DNA from: Streptomyces roseochromogenus subsp. oscitans DS 12.976
GTDB taxonomy: Bacteria > Actinomycetota > Actinomycetes > Streptomycetales > Streptomycetaceae
Length of the DNA stretch: 64,000 nt
Direction of reading: 5' to 3'
Assembly: GCF_000497445.1 (NCBI RefSeq)
Contig: NZ_CM002285.1
Coordinates: 3,935,479 to 3,999,478, forward strand
Each line of letters begins with the position of its first letter. The stretch's first letter is position 1. The position numbers and the translations under genes are program-made. The notes under the pieces were generated by a model. The model was not told the origin of the DNA. It did no database searches and was given only the letters and a program-made list of their open reading frames with translations. Below, in pieces: positions 14,967 to 24,666 of this stretch.

Positions 14967-16687
14967 TTCTCAGCCCCTTCGGCAGGTACGACTGGTGTGT
15001 CGGGGGATTCTGCGGAGTCGTCGTCGGGTTCGGGTGCCCCCGGCGCCTGGTCGTAAAGGGTTCCGGCGAGGTCGCCCAGTTCCTCGGGCACCTTGGCGGA
15101 CTCGCTGCGGCCGAGCCCGGCCATCTCGACGACCGTCACGCCGTCGGCGCCGCGCACCGCGCGCACCCAGACCCGGCGCCGCTGGATGAACAGGGAGCCG
15201 GCCAGACCGAAGATCGCGGTGAGGGCACCGCCGAGTGCCCAGCCGCTGCCGGGCTCCTGGACGATCTCGAAGCCGGCCCACTGCTTGATGTCCTTCTCGA
15301 AGGTGAGGGACCCTGCGCCGTTCGGCAGCGTGAGCGTGTCGCCCGGCTGCAGCAGCTTCTTCAACAGCTGGCCCTTGCCGTCCTTGAACGCCTTCATGTG
15401 CGTCTTGTCCAGCTGGTACACGCTCTGCGGGATGCCCGAGTCCACGCCGAGGTCGCCGTGGTAGGCGTTCACCGCGAGCAGCGGGTTCACCAGCGCCGGG
15501 AACTGCGAGAGCATCGTGCCCGCCTTCGGGTTGAAGGTCGGCACGAAGAACGCCTGGAAGCCGAGCTGTTCCGACTGGCCCTGCCCGTTCCTGTAGCCGT
15601 CCATCACCTTCACCACGCCGTTGGAGGTGACGTTTCCGTCGAGCGGCAGCAGCGGTACGGCCTGGCGGTAGACGACCTTGCCCTTGCCGTCGCGGACCGT
15701 GATGACGGGCGCGTAGCCGTGGCTGACGAGGTAGACCTTGGAGTCGCCGATGTGCAGCGGCTGGTTGACCTTGATGGTGGTCGGCTTCTCCTTGCCGTAC
15801 GCGCCCTCGCTGTAGTCGATGTTCGCTTCGAAGGTGCGCGGTGTGCCCTTGTTCGGACCGGTGACCTCGTAGGTGCCCTTGAACTCCTTGAGATTGAAGC
15901 TGAACGGCACGAGGTCGTCGTTCTGGAACAGGCTGCCGGACTTGAAGTCGTCGTACTGCGGAAGCGAGTTGGAGAATCCGTCGCCCTCGACGACCAGCTT
16001 GGTGCCGTCCGACTTGTACAGCTGGCCGGAGGCGAAGGCGACCAGCAGCACGATCAGGGCGATATGGAAGGCCAGGTTTCCCAGCTCGCGCAGATAGCCC
16101 TTCTCGGCGGCGACGGCGTCACCGGCGACATGGGCGCGGAAGCGGCGCTTCTTCAGCAGGGCGAGCGCGGCCTCGCGGACCTGCTCGGGCTCGGCCGTGG
16201 TGCGCCAGGTGGTGTAGGCGGGCAGCCGGGTCAGCCGCTTGGGCGCGCCCGGCGGCCGGCCGCGCAGCTGGCCGACGAACTGCCAGGTGCGCGGGACGAT
16301 ACAGCCGATGAGGGAGACGAACAGCAGGATGTAGATCGCGGAGAACCACACCGAGCTGTAGACGTGGAACAGTCCGAGCTTGTCGTAGATCGGCGCGAGC
16401 GTCTTGTGGGCCTTGCGGAAGTCGTCGACCTTGTTCAGGTCGGCGCCGGACTGCGGGATGAGCGAGCCGGGGATCGCGCCGAGCGAGAGCAGCAGGAGCA
16501 GCAGCAGCGCGACCCGCATGGAGGTCAGCTGCCGCCAGAACCAGCGGGCCCAGCCGATGACGCCGAGGCCGGGGGCGGCGGAGAGCTCCTCCGCCGGCGC
16601 GGTGGACAGCTGGGAGCCGGCCGCGCCGAGGTCCTCCTGGTCCTGGCTGCCGTGGTCCCGGCTGTTGTCGGTTTCGGTCGTGCTCAT
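14963..16687 (-). CDS. resB: Cytochrome c biogenesis protein ResB/Ccs1
   Basis: A 574-residue ResB protein. Three membrane helices cluster in the N-terminal half (starting MRVALLLLLLLSLGAIPGSL, then VWFSAIYILLFVSLIGCIVP and a third near LGNLAFHIALIVLLVAFASG). A large extracytoplasmic domain follows, and a final helix is near WALGGALTAIFGLAGSLF. It partners CcsB in the System II heme lyase. It is the third gene of the operon: ccdA ends three bases before its start codon region and ccsB overlaps its end. The C-terminal acidic tail is variable in the family. Confidence 0.95.
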   Translation of the reverse strand: MSTTETDNSRDHGSQDQEDLGAAGSQLSTAPAEELSAAPGLGVIGWARWFWRQLTSMRVALLLLLLLSLGAIPGSLIPQSGADLNKVDDFRKAHKTLAPIYDKLGLFHVYSSVWFSAIYILLFVSLIGCIVPRTWQFVGQLRGRPPGAPKRLTRLPAYTTWRTTAEPEQVREAALALLKKRRFRAHVAGDAVAAEKGYLRELGNLAFHIALIVLLVAFASGQLYKSDGTKLVVEGDGFSNSLPQYDDFKSGSLFQNDDLVPFSFNLKEFKGTYEVTGPNKGTPRTFEANIDYSEGAYGKEKPTTIKVNQPLHIGDSKVYLVSHGYAPVITVRDGKGKVVYRQAVPLLPLDGNVTSNGVVKVMDGYRNGQGQSEQLGFQAFFVPTFNPKAGTMLSQFPALVNPLLAVNAYHGDLGVDSGIPQSVYQLDKTHMKAFKDGKGQLLKKLLQPGDTLTLPNGAGSLTFEKDIKQWAGFEIVQEPGSGWALGGALTAIFGLAGSLFIQRRRVWVRAVRGADGVTVVEMAGLGRSESAKVPEELGDLAGTLYDQAPGAPEPDDDSAESPDTPVVPAEGAEK

Positions 16688-16690
16688 CGA

Positions 16691-17461
16691 TCAGATCCCC
16701 ACAGTGAAGCCGTTGGACCAGGTCTGCATCTGCTGCACCAGACTGTCCCAGGCGCCGGTCAGCAGCAGCACACCGGTCACGATCATCATCGTGCCGCCGA
16801 TGCGCATCACCCAGACATAGTGGCGCTTGACCCAGCCGAACGCGCCGAGCGCCTTGCGGAAGGCGATGGCGGTGAGGACGAAGGGGACGCCGAGGCCGAG
16901 GCAGTAGGCGACGGTCAGTATCGCGCCCCGGCCGGCGCTCGCCTGCTGGGAGGACAGGGCGATCACGGAGGCGAGGGTGGGGCCGATGCAGGGTGTCCAG
17001 CCGATGCCGAACAGGGCACCGAGGAGGGGTGCGCCGATCAGCCCGGCGGCCGGCCGCCGGTGAAAGCGGAACTCACGCTGGGTCAGCCAGGGCATCAGCC
17101 CCATGAAGAACACGCCCAGCAGGATCATGAGCACGCCGAGCACCTTGGACAGCGTGTCCTTGTACTCCTGCAGGGTCGAGCCGAAGAAACCGAAGAGCGC
17201 CCCGCCGGAGACGAACACGGCGGTGAAGCCGACGACGAACAGCGCCGCGCCGGTGGCCATCCGCCCGCGCCGGGCGTCGGCCAGATCGGTGCCGGCGACT
17301 CCGGTGACGTAGGAGAGGTAGCCCGGAACCAGCGGCAGCACACAGGGCGAGAAGAACGAGACGAGCCCGCCGAGCAGGGCGACCGGCAGGGCGATCAGCA
17401 GAGCGCCGTCGCGCACGGTCTCGTTCTGGCCGGTCAGGGCCAGCGTCACGAGGGCGCTCAC
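16691..17461 (-). CDS. ccdA: Thiol-disulfide transporter CcdA
   Basis: A 256-residue DsbD-beta/CcdA protein with about six membrane helices. The two redox cysteines appear in SFFSPCVLPLVPGYLSYVTG (near residue 40) and IGWTPCIGPTLASVIALS (near residue 155), each in the family Cys-Pro context. It carries electrons from cytoplasmic thioredoxin to the extracytoplasmic thioredoxin ResA, keeping apocytochrome cysteines reduced. It lies between resA (upstream) and resB (downstream) with almost no spacing. Confidence 0.95.
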   Translation of the reverse strand: MSALVTLALTGQNETVRDGALLIALPVALLGGLVSFFSPCVLPLVPGYLSYVTGVAGTDLADARRGRMATGAALFVVGFTAVFVSGGALFGFFGSTLQEYKDTLSKVLGVLMILLGVFFMGLMPWLTQREFRFHRRPAAGLIGAPLLGALFGIGWTPCIGPTLASVIALSSQQASAGRGAILTVAYCLGLGVPFVLTAIAFRKALGAFGWVKRHYVWVMRIGGTMMIVTGVLLLTGAWDSLVQQMQTWSNGFTVGI

Positions 17462-17462
17462 G

Positions 17463-18053
17463 TCACTTCTCCGCGAGGACGGGCTTGAGCATCTTCAGCA
17501 GGGCGGTGTCGTCGAGCGCTTCCAGGGCGCGTGCGGCGACCTTCCCGTGCTTGTCGATGACGAGCGTGGAGGGGATCAGCTGCGGGTTGAGCGTGCCCTT
17601 CTTGAAGCGGAGCATCAGCTTGCCCGTGGGGTCGTACAGGCTCGGGTAGGTGATCCCGTGCTCCTTCTCGAAGTTCACCGCGGGGGTGGTGCTGGTGTCG
17701 CGGGTGTTGATCCCGACGAACTCCACGCCCTTGCCCTCGTACTGCTTCGAGACCTTGGCGAAGTACTGCGCCTCTTCCCGGCACGGGCTGCACCATGAGC
17801 CCCAGACGTTGACGACGACGACCTGGCCCTTGTAGGCGGCGACGTCCAGGGTCTTGCCGTCGATGGTCCGGCCGGACAGGTCCGGGGCCGCGTCGCGCTT
17901 GCCCTGGGGCACCGTGTCGACGCCGTTGTTGCCGGTGACGAAGTTGGTGTTGCCACCGCCGCCGGAGGTGCCGCCCTTGCCGCACGCGGACAGGGTCAGA
18001 GCCGCCACGGCGGCCACGGCACTGAGCAGGACGGCGCGGCTACGGGTACTCAT
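17463..18053 (-). CDS. resA: Thioredoxin-like lipoprotein ResA/TlpA
   Basis: A 196-residue lipoprotein: signal peptide with lipobox LSAC (Cys24), a Gly/Asn-rich linker, then a TlpA-type thioredoxin domain. The active site is WCSPC (Cys88, Cys91), preceded by GQVVVVNVWGS, and the cis-Pro loop is near LIPSTLVID. It reduces CxxCH motifs of apocytochromes outside the membrane using electrons from CcdA. It is first in the resA-ccdA-resB-ccsB operon; its stop region touches the ccdA start. Confidence 0.95.
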   Translation of the reverse strand: MSTRSRAVLLSAVAAVAALTLSACGKGGTSGGGGNTNFVTGNNGVDTVPQGKRDAAPDLSGRTIDGKTLDVAAYKGQVVVVNVWGSWCSPCREEAQYFAKVSKQYEGKGVEFVGINTRDTSTTPAVNFEKEHGITYPSLYDPTGKLMLRFKKGTLNPQLIPSTLVIDKHGKVAARALEALDDTALLKMLKPVLAEK

Positions 18054-18201
18054 GTGAAAAGTTTCGCATGCCAGTTCCGGGGATCTCGCGCGCCCCCCTG
18101 CCGGGCGGAAAACCGCATTTCAGGGCGTATTTACACGGGACAATTCCGACAGGGGGCGGGGTGCGGACCTACGCGGACCTACGCGGACCCACGGGAGCGG
18201 C

Positions 18202-19467
18202 TCAGGCGAGGAAGGTCTTCCAGCCGCCGGTGGGCTGCTGTCCGGGGGCCAGGGTGCGCAGCTTGGCGAGCACCTCGGGCTTCTGCACGTCGATCCAGTC
18301 GGCGAACTGCCGGAAGGAGACCAGCCGGACGTCGGCGCCCTTCTCCTTCGCCTGCGCGATGTGCTTGAAGGCCTGCTCGACGGCGTCCATGTAGATGCCG
18401 CCGTTCCAGTGCTCGAAGTGGTTGCCGATGAAAAACGGCGCCCGGTTTGTGAAGTATGCCCGCTTGAAGCCGGCGATGTACGCCCCGGCCGCCTGCTCGC
18501 GCCAGGCCGGGTAGTTGTAGGCCGGCGCCTTGGTCGAGTTCTGCGACTGGTTGAACATCATGTTGTAGTCCATGGACAGGACCTGGAACTTCTTGCCCGG
18601 GAAGGGAATCGCCTGCAGCGGGAAGTTCCACAGCCCATGCAATTTCGTCGGCCAGGTCTGCAGACCGCCGGGCGAGGAGGCGTCGTAGCGCCAGCCCAGC
18701 TCACGGGCGGTCGGCAGCAGGTTCTGCTGGTTGAGCAGACAGGGCGTACGGCCGCCGACGAGTTCCTTCTCGTAGTCGAACGGCAGGGGCGGCAGGTCTG
18801 TGAAACCGGTGTTGGTCTTCCAGTTCTGCACGAAGGACTTGGCCTGCTTGATCTCGCTGTGCCACTGCTGGGGCGTCCACCACTTCACCGAGGTGTGGGC
18901 GTCGCCGCAGAAGTGGCCGTTGAAGTGGGTGCCTATCTCGTGGCCTTCGAGCCAGGCCCGGCGGACGTTGGTCAGCGTCGCCTTGACGTGCTCGTTGTTC
19001 AGGTAGCCGATGTCGGAGGCGCCGATCTTGTTGTTCGGCGGCTGGTACAAGCGCTTCTTGTCCTCGGGCAGCAGATAGAGACCCGAGAGGAAGAAGGTCA
19101 TGGACGCGCCGTGTTCCTTGGCCAGGTCCAGGAAGCGCGGGAAGAGGCCGTTGCCGACCTCGCCGGCGCCGTCCCAGGAGAAGACCACGAACTGCGGCGG
19201 GGTCTGGCCGGGCTCCAGCGGCTCGGGCTGGCCGGGCTGGTGCGGCTGCTTGCCGGTGAAGGAGGTGGAGCCGTCGCCGATGAGCTTGCCCTGGGGCGCG
19301 CTCGCGTCGCCCCCCTGCCCGTCGTTGCCGCCGCCGGAACCGGCCGCGTGCCCGCTGCCGTCCGATGACGTGGAGCTACCGCAGCCGGCGAGAGTGGCGG
19401 CGGCCGCGGCACCCGCGCCGAGGCCGAGTATTCCCCGGCGGGAGAAGGTCCGGGAGACGGTGCGCAT
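18202..19467 (-). CDS. Polysaccharide deacetylase-like lipoprotein
   Basis: A 421-residue protein with a twin-arginine-like signal (FSRRGILGLGAG) and lipobox ending LAGC, then a Gly/Ser-rich linker. The mature part resembles a NodB-fold hydrolase: FVVFSWDGAGEVGNGLFPRF as first strand with its Asp, and HEIGTHFNGHFCG for the metal-binding His motif. It is likely an extracytoplasmic carbohydrate esterase on the cell wall or a surface glycan. An in-frame GTG 13 codons earlier lacks a ribosome binding site; the ATG at 19467 with GGGGA upstream fits the signal peptide better. Confidence 0.8.
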   Translation of the reverse strand: MRTVSRTFSRRGILGLGAGAAAAATLAGCGSSTSSDGSGHAAGSGGGNDGQGGDASAPQGKLIGDGSTSFTGKQPHQPGQPEPLEPGQTPPQFVVFSWDGAGEVGNGLFPRFLDLAKEHGASMTFFLSGLYLLPEDKKRLYQPPNNKIGASDIGYLNNEHVKATLTNVRRAWLEGHEIGTHFNGHFCGDAHTSVKWWTPQQWHSEIKQAKSFVQNWKTNTGFTDLPPLPFDYEKELVGGRTPCLLNQQNLLPTARELGWRYDASSPGGLQTWPTKLHGLWNFPLQAIPFPGKKFQVLSMDYNMMFNQSQNSTKAPAYNYPAWREQAAGAYIAGFKRAYFTNRAPFFIGNHFEHWNGGIYMDAVEQAFKHIAQAKEKGADVRLVSFRQFADWIDVQKPEVLAKLRTLAPGQQPTGGWKTFLA

Positions 19468-19632
19468 GGAAATCCCCGATTCGTCGCGCCTGCTGGTAGT
19501 CGTCACTCACTGAGAGGGCGCGACGATCGGGGTGGTTCACTTTGATTCTTATGTTTTTCGCAATATCTACGGCAAAAGCGTCCTAAGGCAAGTCAAACGC
19601 AATGCCAGAAACGGCAGTTGGGCGCCCAGGCG

Positions 19633-20319
19633 TCACGCGCCGAAAGCCTTGCTCTTCCCCGGCGCCGGCTTGGCGCCGGCCCGCAGATGAGCCGGGACGA
19701 GATCGATGGCGGGCTCGCTGTAGCCCACGGACACGATCTTGTCGCCGAGATAAGTGAAACTCGTCAGCGAGGCGAGGGTGCACTGCCGCTTGCGCGGATC
19801 GTGCCACAGCCGCCGCCGTTCCACATAGGACCGTACGATCCAGATCGGCAGCTGATGACTGACCAGCACCGCCTCGTGCCCGCGGGCCTGGTCCTTGGCC
19901 GCGTTCAGCGCGCCCATCATCCGCACGACGACGTCGACGTACGGCTCGCCCCAGGACGGCTTGAACGGGTTGACGAGATGCTTCCAGTTCTCCGGCTTGC
20001 GCAGCGCGCCGTCCCCCACCCCGAAGGTCTTGCCCTGGAAGACGTTGTCGGCCTCGATGAGCCGCTCGTCGGTGTCCAGGTCGAGACCGTGTGCCTTGGC
20101 GATCGGGGTGGCCGTCTCCTGCGCCCGCTCCAGCGGCGAGGCGCAGACGTACGTCACGTCCCGCGAGGCGAGGTGCTCGGCGTCCCGGTCGGCCATCCGC
20201 CGGCCCAGCTCGGACAGGTGGTACCCGGGCAGCCGTCCGTACAGAATCCCCGTGGGGTTCTCGACCTCACCGTGCCGCACGAGATGGACGACGGTGACGT
20301 CCTTGCTGCTGTCGCTCAT
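19633..20319 (-). CDS. Histidine phosphatase family protein
   Basis: A 228-residue phosphoglycerate-mutase-like phosphatase. The catalytic motif [12 protein letters not shown] near residue 13 supplies the nucleophilic His, [10 protein letters not shown] the second Arg, and [10 protein letters not shown] the second His. The ATG overlaps the stop of hemL (ATGA), so it is translationally coupled to tetrapyrrole synthesis in a conserved actinobacterial arrangement upstream of resA-ccdA-resB-ccsB. The substrate is unknown. A role in removing a phosphate related to heme or cofactor supply is only suggested by context. Confidence 0.9.
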   Translation of the reverse strand: MSDSSKDVTVVHLVRHGEVENPTGILYGRLPGYHLSELGRRMADRDAEHLASRDVTYVCASPLERAQETATPIAKAHGLDLDTDERLIEADNVFQGKTFGVGDGALRKPENWKHLVNPFKPSWGEPYVDVVVRMMGALNAAKDQARGHEAVLVSHQLPIWIVRSYVERRRLWHDPRKRQCTLASLTSFTYLGDKIVSVGYSEPAIDLVPAHLRAGAKPAPGKSKAFGA

Positions 20320-21644
20320 TCTGCCGTGGCCTCCGCAGCCGCCCGGGCCGCCGCCGGAAGGGCGTCGGCGATCTTCTGAATGGCCCGCTCGTCGTGAGCC
20401 GTGGACACGAACCAGGACTCGAAGGACGACGGCGGCAGATAGACGCCGTTCGCCAGCAGCGCATGGAAGAACGCCGTGAAGCGGTACGACTCCTGCCGCT
20501 TGGCGTCCTCGTAGGTCCGCACCCGCCGGTCGGTGAAGAAGACGGAGAACATGTTGGAGGCCGTCTGCACCCGGTGCGCGACGCCCTCCTTGCTCAGCGC
20601 CTCGGTGACGAGGGCCTGGATCTGCGCGGACACGGCGTCGACGGTGTCGTACGCCGCGTCGTCGAGCAGCCGCAGCTGGGCGAGCCCGGCGGCGGTGGCG
20701 ACGGGGTTCCCGGACAGCGTGCCGGCCTGGTACACGGGCCCGGCGGGAGCGAGATGCGCCATCACATCGGCCCGCCCCCCGAACGCGGCGGCGGGGAACC
20801 CGCCCCCCATCACCTTCCCGAAGGTCATCAGGTCGGGCTTGACCCCGTCGACCCCGTACCACCCGGCCCGGCTGGTGCGGAAGCCCGTCATGACCTCGTC
20901 GGAGATATAGAGGGCGCCGTTCTTCCGGCAGGCGTCCTTCAGCCCCTGGTTGAAGCCGGGGTCCGGCGGGACGACGCCCATGTTCCCCGGCGAGGCCTCG
21001 GTGATCACGCACGCGATCTCGCCCGGGTACCGGTGGAAGGCCTCCTGTACGGCCTCCAGATCGTTGTACGGCAGCACGATCGTGTCGCCGGCCTGGGCGC
21101 CGGTGACGCCGGGGGTGTCGGGGAGGGCGAACGTGGCCACACCCGACCCGGCGGCGGCGAGGAGGCTGTCGACATGCCCGTGATAGCAGCCGGCGAACTT
21201 GATGACCTTGGACCGCTGGGTGAACCCACGAGCGAGCCGGATGGCGCTCATGGTCGCCTCGGTCCCGCTGCTGACGAGCCGCACCTGCTCGACGGGCTCC
21301 ACCCGGGCGACGATCTCCTCGGCGAGTGCGACCTCGCCCTCACCGGGCGTGCCGAAGGACGTACCGCGCGCGACGGCCTCCTGGACGGCGGCGATGACCT
21401 CGGGGTGCGAGTGCCCGAGGATCATCGGGCCCCAGGAGCAGACGAGGTCGACGTACTCGCGGCCGTCGGCGTCGGTGAGGTAGGCCCCCTTCCCGGACAC
21501 CATGAAGCGAGGCGTGCCGCCGACGGCGCGGAAGGCGCGCACCGGGGAGTTCACGCCGCCGGGTGTGACGGCGGAGGCGCGGTCGAAGAGCGCCTGGGAG
21601 ACGGGCGCATCGTAGGGATAGGGCGTTTCGCTCAGGGCACTCAT
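20316..21644 (-). CDS. hemL: Glutamate-1-semialdehyde 2,1-aminomutase
   Basis: A 442-residue PLP enzyme converting glutamate-1-semialdehyde to 5-aminolevulinate in the C5 heme pathway. Family landmarks are [19 protein letters not shown] near the start, the PLP-binding region with SDEVMTGFR, and the Schiff-base Lys in [10 protein letters not shown]. The frame is open upstream to about 21860, but the ATG at 21644 gives the standard N terminus ([20 protein letters not shown]). It is coupled to the phosphatase downstream. Heme made here would feed the adjacent cytochrome c maturation genes. Confidence 0.96.
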   Translation of the reverse strand: MSALSETPYPYDAPVSQALFDRASAVTPGGVNSPVRAFRAVGGTPRFMVSGKGAYLTDADGREYVDLVCSWGPMILGHSHPEVIAAVQEAVARGTSFGTPGEGEVALAEEIVARVEPVEQVRLVSSGTEATMSAIRLARGFTQRSKVIKFAGCYHGHVDSLLAAAGSGVATFALPDTPGVTGAQAGDTIVLPYNDLEAVQEAFHRYPGEIACVITEASPGNMGVVPPDPGFNQGLKDACRKNGALYISDEVMTGFRTSRAGWYGVDGVKPDLMTFGKVMGGGFPAAAFGGRADVMAHLAPAGPVYQAGTLSGNPVATAAGLAQLRLLDDAAYDTVDAVSAQIQALVTEALSKEGVAHRVQTASNMFSVFFTDRRVRTYEDAKRQESYRFTAFFHALLANGVYLPPSSFESWFVSTAHDERAIQKIADALPAAARAAAEATAE

Positions 21645-22214
21645 GACGTGCGACTTCTCCGGCTTCTCGGACTCCGGTGACTTGGGTGACCTTCTCAGGG
21701 TAGGCCGCGGTACGGGGGGCGCGTGGGCCGCCTCGAGATCGAGACGCTGAGGGACTGCCGAGGGAGGTGGCGACGGGGGGGTGCAGGCGGACGTGGCGGC
21801 CGAAGTTTTGCCAACCGCCGCCGCCGTCCGCCATCTGCGAGACTGAGACCTGATACACACAGCTCATACGCACGTAGTGATCAGGGACCGGAAAAGATCC
21901 CGTGGCCTGTTGTTCCACCGCACGTTTCGGCGGGCGGCCGTGGGGGAGGTCACTGACACGATGATCGGGTTGCGCGGCGGGGGCCACGCGTCCTAGAAAA
22001 GCAGTCGGGTGGAGATATGCATCGCGGTGGCGGACTGGGCGAGGGGACTGATGATCTGGGTCCTCGACGTGCCCGGCGGGGAAGGCACCGGCGCGACGCG
22101 GAGGAAGCGGCCGAAGCACGTCAGGCTGACGCACGTCATACACAGGGTGTACCGGGTGAGCCCGAGCGGAGCCGGGCTGACCGCCTCCGGGCGGGGAGCA
22201 GGAATGGTGGTCGG
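21645..22214. other. Intergenic region between hemL and the hypothetical gene, no gene seen
   Basis: About 570 bases separate divergent starts at 21644 and about 22215. Open frames here have no ribosome binding sites, recognisable motifs or typical codon bias. The stretch 21845-21900 is relatively AT-rich (GATACACACAGCTCATACG) and probably carries the hemL promoter. I saw no tRNA, terminator or strong repeat. Confidence 0.4.
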
Positions 22215-22652
22215 GTGGGGGTGACGTACAAATACTTCGGCGCGCCGGACGGCGCAACCGCGGCCCGCGTCCCCATTTCGATGCGCCCCGAGGAACTCGG
22301 CGGCGACGAGCTGGGCATGAACGGCATGTTCACCAAGATCAAGCCGGAGACGATGGCGGCGATGGTCCTGACCGGCATCGAGGGCGTCCCCCTGCACAAG
22401 GTCCCGCCCCTGGAACTGGTCGTCCTGCACCCCGACTACGCGGTCGTCAAACTCCCCATGACCGTCGTCGATCCCCTGCGCGGCATCGGCGAGGAAGCGG
22501 TCGGCGCGGCGGCCTTCATCTGGTCGACGGTCCCGGACCGCGGGGGCCCGCGGGACGCGTTCAATGTGTACCAGTTGCTGCATGAGTGGCAGGACTTCAG
22601 CCATCGGTTGCATGAGGCGGGGCATCAGCCGTATTGCTTGGTTTGGCCCTGA
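22215..22652 (+). CDS. Conserved hypothetical protein, about 145 aa
   Basis: A compact acidic protein starting VGVTYKYFGAPDGATA. Recognisable internal phrases are PISMRPEELGGDELGMNGMF, GIEGVPLHKVPPLELVVLHP and VYQLLHEWQDFSHRLHEAGH. It has strong GC3 bias and no signal peptide, membrane helix or catalytic motif that I recognise. Two in-frame GTG codons (22215, 22221) are possible starts; AGGA at 22200-22203 favours 22215. It borders the accessory remnants that begin about 50 bases downstream. Confidence 0.68.
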   Translation: MGVTYKYFGAPDGATAARVPISMRPEELGGDELGMNGMFTKIKPETMAAMVLTGIEGVPLHKVPPLELVVLHPDYAVVKLPMTVVDPLRGIGEEAVGAAAFIWSTVPDRGGPRDAFNVYQLLHEWQDFSHRLHEAGHQPYCLVWP

Positions 22653-22699
22653 TCTGGGGTTTCGTGGGGTTCGGGCGGGGCTTTCGGGTCCCGCTCTCG

Positions 22700-22985
22700 C
22701 TAGTGCCGGAGAGGGGCCAGGTGCTCGGAGAGCACCTTGATGCTCTCCCCCCCGTCCAAGAGCACGGAGGCGCAGGCGTGCCGGAGGGCGTGCATGCCGT
22801 CTTCCGGAGCCGCCTGGAGGTAGCGCGCGCCGCGCTCACGGGGAGGGATCGCATCGGCGGCGGCCAGGGCGCGCTTCCGGTCGCCCATGTTGAAGACGCT
22901 GCGGTTGTAGGCCCGCCCCTTCGCGTCGACGAAGAGGAGACGGAAGGTCTTCGGATCACCGTCCGGCTTGGCCCAAGGCAGGGTG
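22700..22985 (-). pseudogene. C-terminal fragment of a tyrosine integrase
   Basis: The minus frame reads TLPWAKPDGDPKTFRLLF, KGRAYNRSVFN and GMHALRHACASVLLDGGESI, matching the catalytic end of streptomycete phage-type integrases (the HxxR box is HALR). It stops soon after SEHLA, before the GH box and catalytic Tyr, and nothing integrase-like precedes it. It is a scar of an integrated element; no att repeat or tRNA was found beside it. Confidence 0.78.
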
Positions 22986-23039
22986 GCCGAGGCCGGTTTC
23001 GCCATGCTCCTGGACGCCGCACTCACCGCGGTGGCCTTC

Positions 23040-23477
23040 GCATGCACTGGCACCGCACCCGCCATCACGCGCAACAGCAGACAGCAGCCGAGCAGGCCCT
23101 CGTCCACCTGCAGATCGCGTACGCGCAGGTCTCCGGACCAGTCCTGGCGGGCATCGCGCAATGCTCCAGAGCACGCGGAGCGCATCCTGGCCGACCCTGC
23201 CTGGGACGCACTGGCCACCGTGCTCGCCGAGGCGGAGACCGCAGGGCACAACGCAGCCACCGTGCTCGACCAGGCGCTCGGACAGCGCACCCTGGACGAC
23301 ACCCGCAGCCCCGCCCGCGCACTGACCTGGCGCATCCGCCGTCTCGGCGAGCGCCACGCACCCAGTCCTCGAGCCGAGGCAGCCAGAGCCCGCAGCACCA
23401 CGCAGCGCCCCGCCGTTTCGGTCCCCCCAGCAGCAGCCACGCCGTCACCGCAGACGTCGCCGACTCGGCGACGCTGA
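23040..23477 (+). pseudogene. C-terminal fragment of a relaxase/mobilisation protein, frameshifted
   Basis: One frame reads RHHAQQQTAAEQALVHLQIA and GPVLAGI, then another takes over with EHAERILADPAWDALATVLA, LTWRIRRLGERHAPSPRAEA and a Ser/Thr/Pro tail to a stop at 23477. Together these resemble the end of relaxase-like proteins of actinobacterial conjugative elements. The frame break near 23165 and the lost N terminus make it non-functional. It is convergent with the integrase scrap, and the two probably came from the same element. Confidence 0.6.
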
Positions 23478-23898
23478 GCGTTCCACAGCGAACAGCCTGG
23501 GGCCAAGAAACCCAAGTGCCTCTCCCCAGCGGAAGAGGTCCGCTGGCCTTCGGCCAGTGCGGCTCGTAGGGAGCCGATCAGGACCGGGGAGGCGGCCGTA
23601 CCGGGCTACGGCTGCGTGCCGTAATGCCCGAGCGCACCGCGACCGCGACCACTGGCAACGTGCGTGCGTCCCGGGCCTCATCGAGCGGCACGACCTGCCC
23701 CGCGAGGCATGGCGAGGTGTGCGCCCTGCTGGACGGAACCCCCGAGGATCGCGCGTTCCTGGTGCTGTTCGCCGACCTGTGCACACCGATCCCTGCCGCC
23801 TGGGATGATTGAGGTAGCCCGGCGTGCCCCCTGGTCTTCGGTTCGAACTCGAGTCCGTGAAGGAACTTCACCTCGGCGATGACTCGATAGCACCTCGG

Positions 23899-24666
23899 TC
23901 ATCCGGCCGAGCGGCTGAGCACGATCCCGGCGCTTCCCAACGTGAGTAGGCCCTCCTTCTCGTCTCGCGGCTGGTAGGAGGCGCCCGGAATCCGGGCCTC
24001 AGTCGCTGCCAGGAACTCGCCCGCAGCATGGGGAGAGCGTCCACGCGTCGAGAAAAGCCGCTCGTATGAACCAGCCGGAGGAGCTGCCTTCCATACCGGC
24101 CAGAACTTCCATACCAACCAGGCCACTCGCACCAACAGTGAACTCCGCAGCGGGGTACACGGGGCTGCGACCCAATGCTGGTCGTAGGCGCGTTCTTCGC
24201 GGGAAAGGTCCCTTCGAGACCAGAGCGCTTCGGTGTTGTCCTTGTGGTGCCATGCGGTCTCAAGGCTCAGGATGCGGCCCATATCGCGTCGGTTGTCGCA
24301 GCCGTCCGCATCCACCAGATCCAGTCGTGCGCCAGTCGGCAGGTGATGCAGGCGCAAGCGCTGCTTGCCGAAGTCGACCAGCCGTAGGCCGGGGATCCCG
24401 GAGATCCTGGCATCACGGTGCAGGAGCGGCAGCATGCGGGAAGCCACCCGGCAGGCGGTGTTGGTGTGGATCTCCACCGAGTCGCGGTGCGGAATGATCC
24501 AGTTCAGATAGCACCGGATACTTCCCATGGCCGGCTTGGTGGGGTGCTCCCACTCGTGCGGGTAGGGATCGCCGCTCATCAGGCATCCGAACAACACCGC
24601 CTGGAAGCGCTGTTGATCAGGACCGGCGACATCGAGCGCGGGATGGCCGTCTGGTGTGCGGGGCAT
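23899..24666 (-). CDS. Unrecognised protein in a mobile-element remnant zone
   Basis: The frame is open from 24909, but third-position bias becomes convincing only below about 24670, so the ATG at 24666 (MPRTPDGHPALDVAGPD) is taken; no good ribosome binding site is visible. The 255-residue product has phrases such as PHEWEHPTKPAMGSIRCYLN, GIPGLRLVDFGKQRLRLHHL and a basic Trp-rich stretch (RVAWLVWKFWPVWKAAPP). I recognise no family. The base composition is less GC-biased than in neighbouring genes, consistent with acquired DNA. It could be a truncated plasmid or phage protein. Confidence 0.42.
   Translation of the reverse strand: MPRTPDGHPALDVAGPDQQRFQAVLFGCLMSGDPYPHEWEHPTKPAMGSIRCYLNWIIPHRDSVEIHTNTACRVASRMLPLLHRDARISGIPGLRLVDFGKQRLRLHHLPTGARLDLVDADGCDNRRDMGRILSLETAWHHKDNTEALWSRRDLSREERAYDQHWVAAPCTPLRSSLLVRVAWLVWKFWPVWKAAPPAGSYERLFSTRGRSPHAAGEFLAATEARIPGASYQPRDEKEGLLTLGSAGIVLSRSAG

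Noticed and set aside
14948..17488. 846-codon plus-strand open frame
   Set aside because: Antisense shadow of resB and ccdA; the translation has no domains and mirrors the codon bias of the genes on the other strand.
22009..22224. 71-codon frame upstream of the hypothetical gene
   Set aside because: Weak codon bias, no good ribosome binding site and overlap with the next gene's start; no recognisable protein pattern.
23825..23860. GGTTCGAACTC resembling a tRNA T-loop, near the integrase scrap
   Set aside because: The flanking bases cannot form the T-stem and no acceptor or anticodon arm is present, so neither a tRNA nor a tRNA-derived att site is supported.
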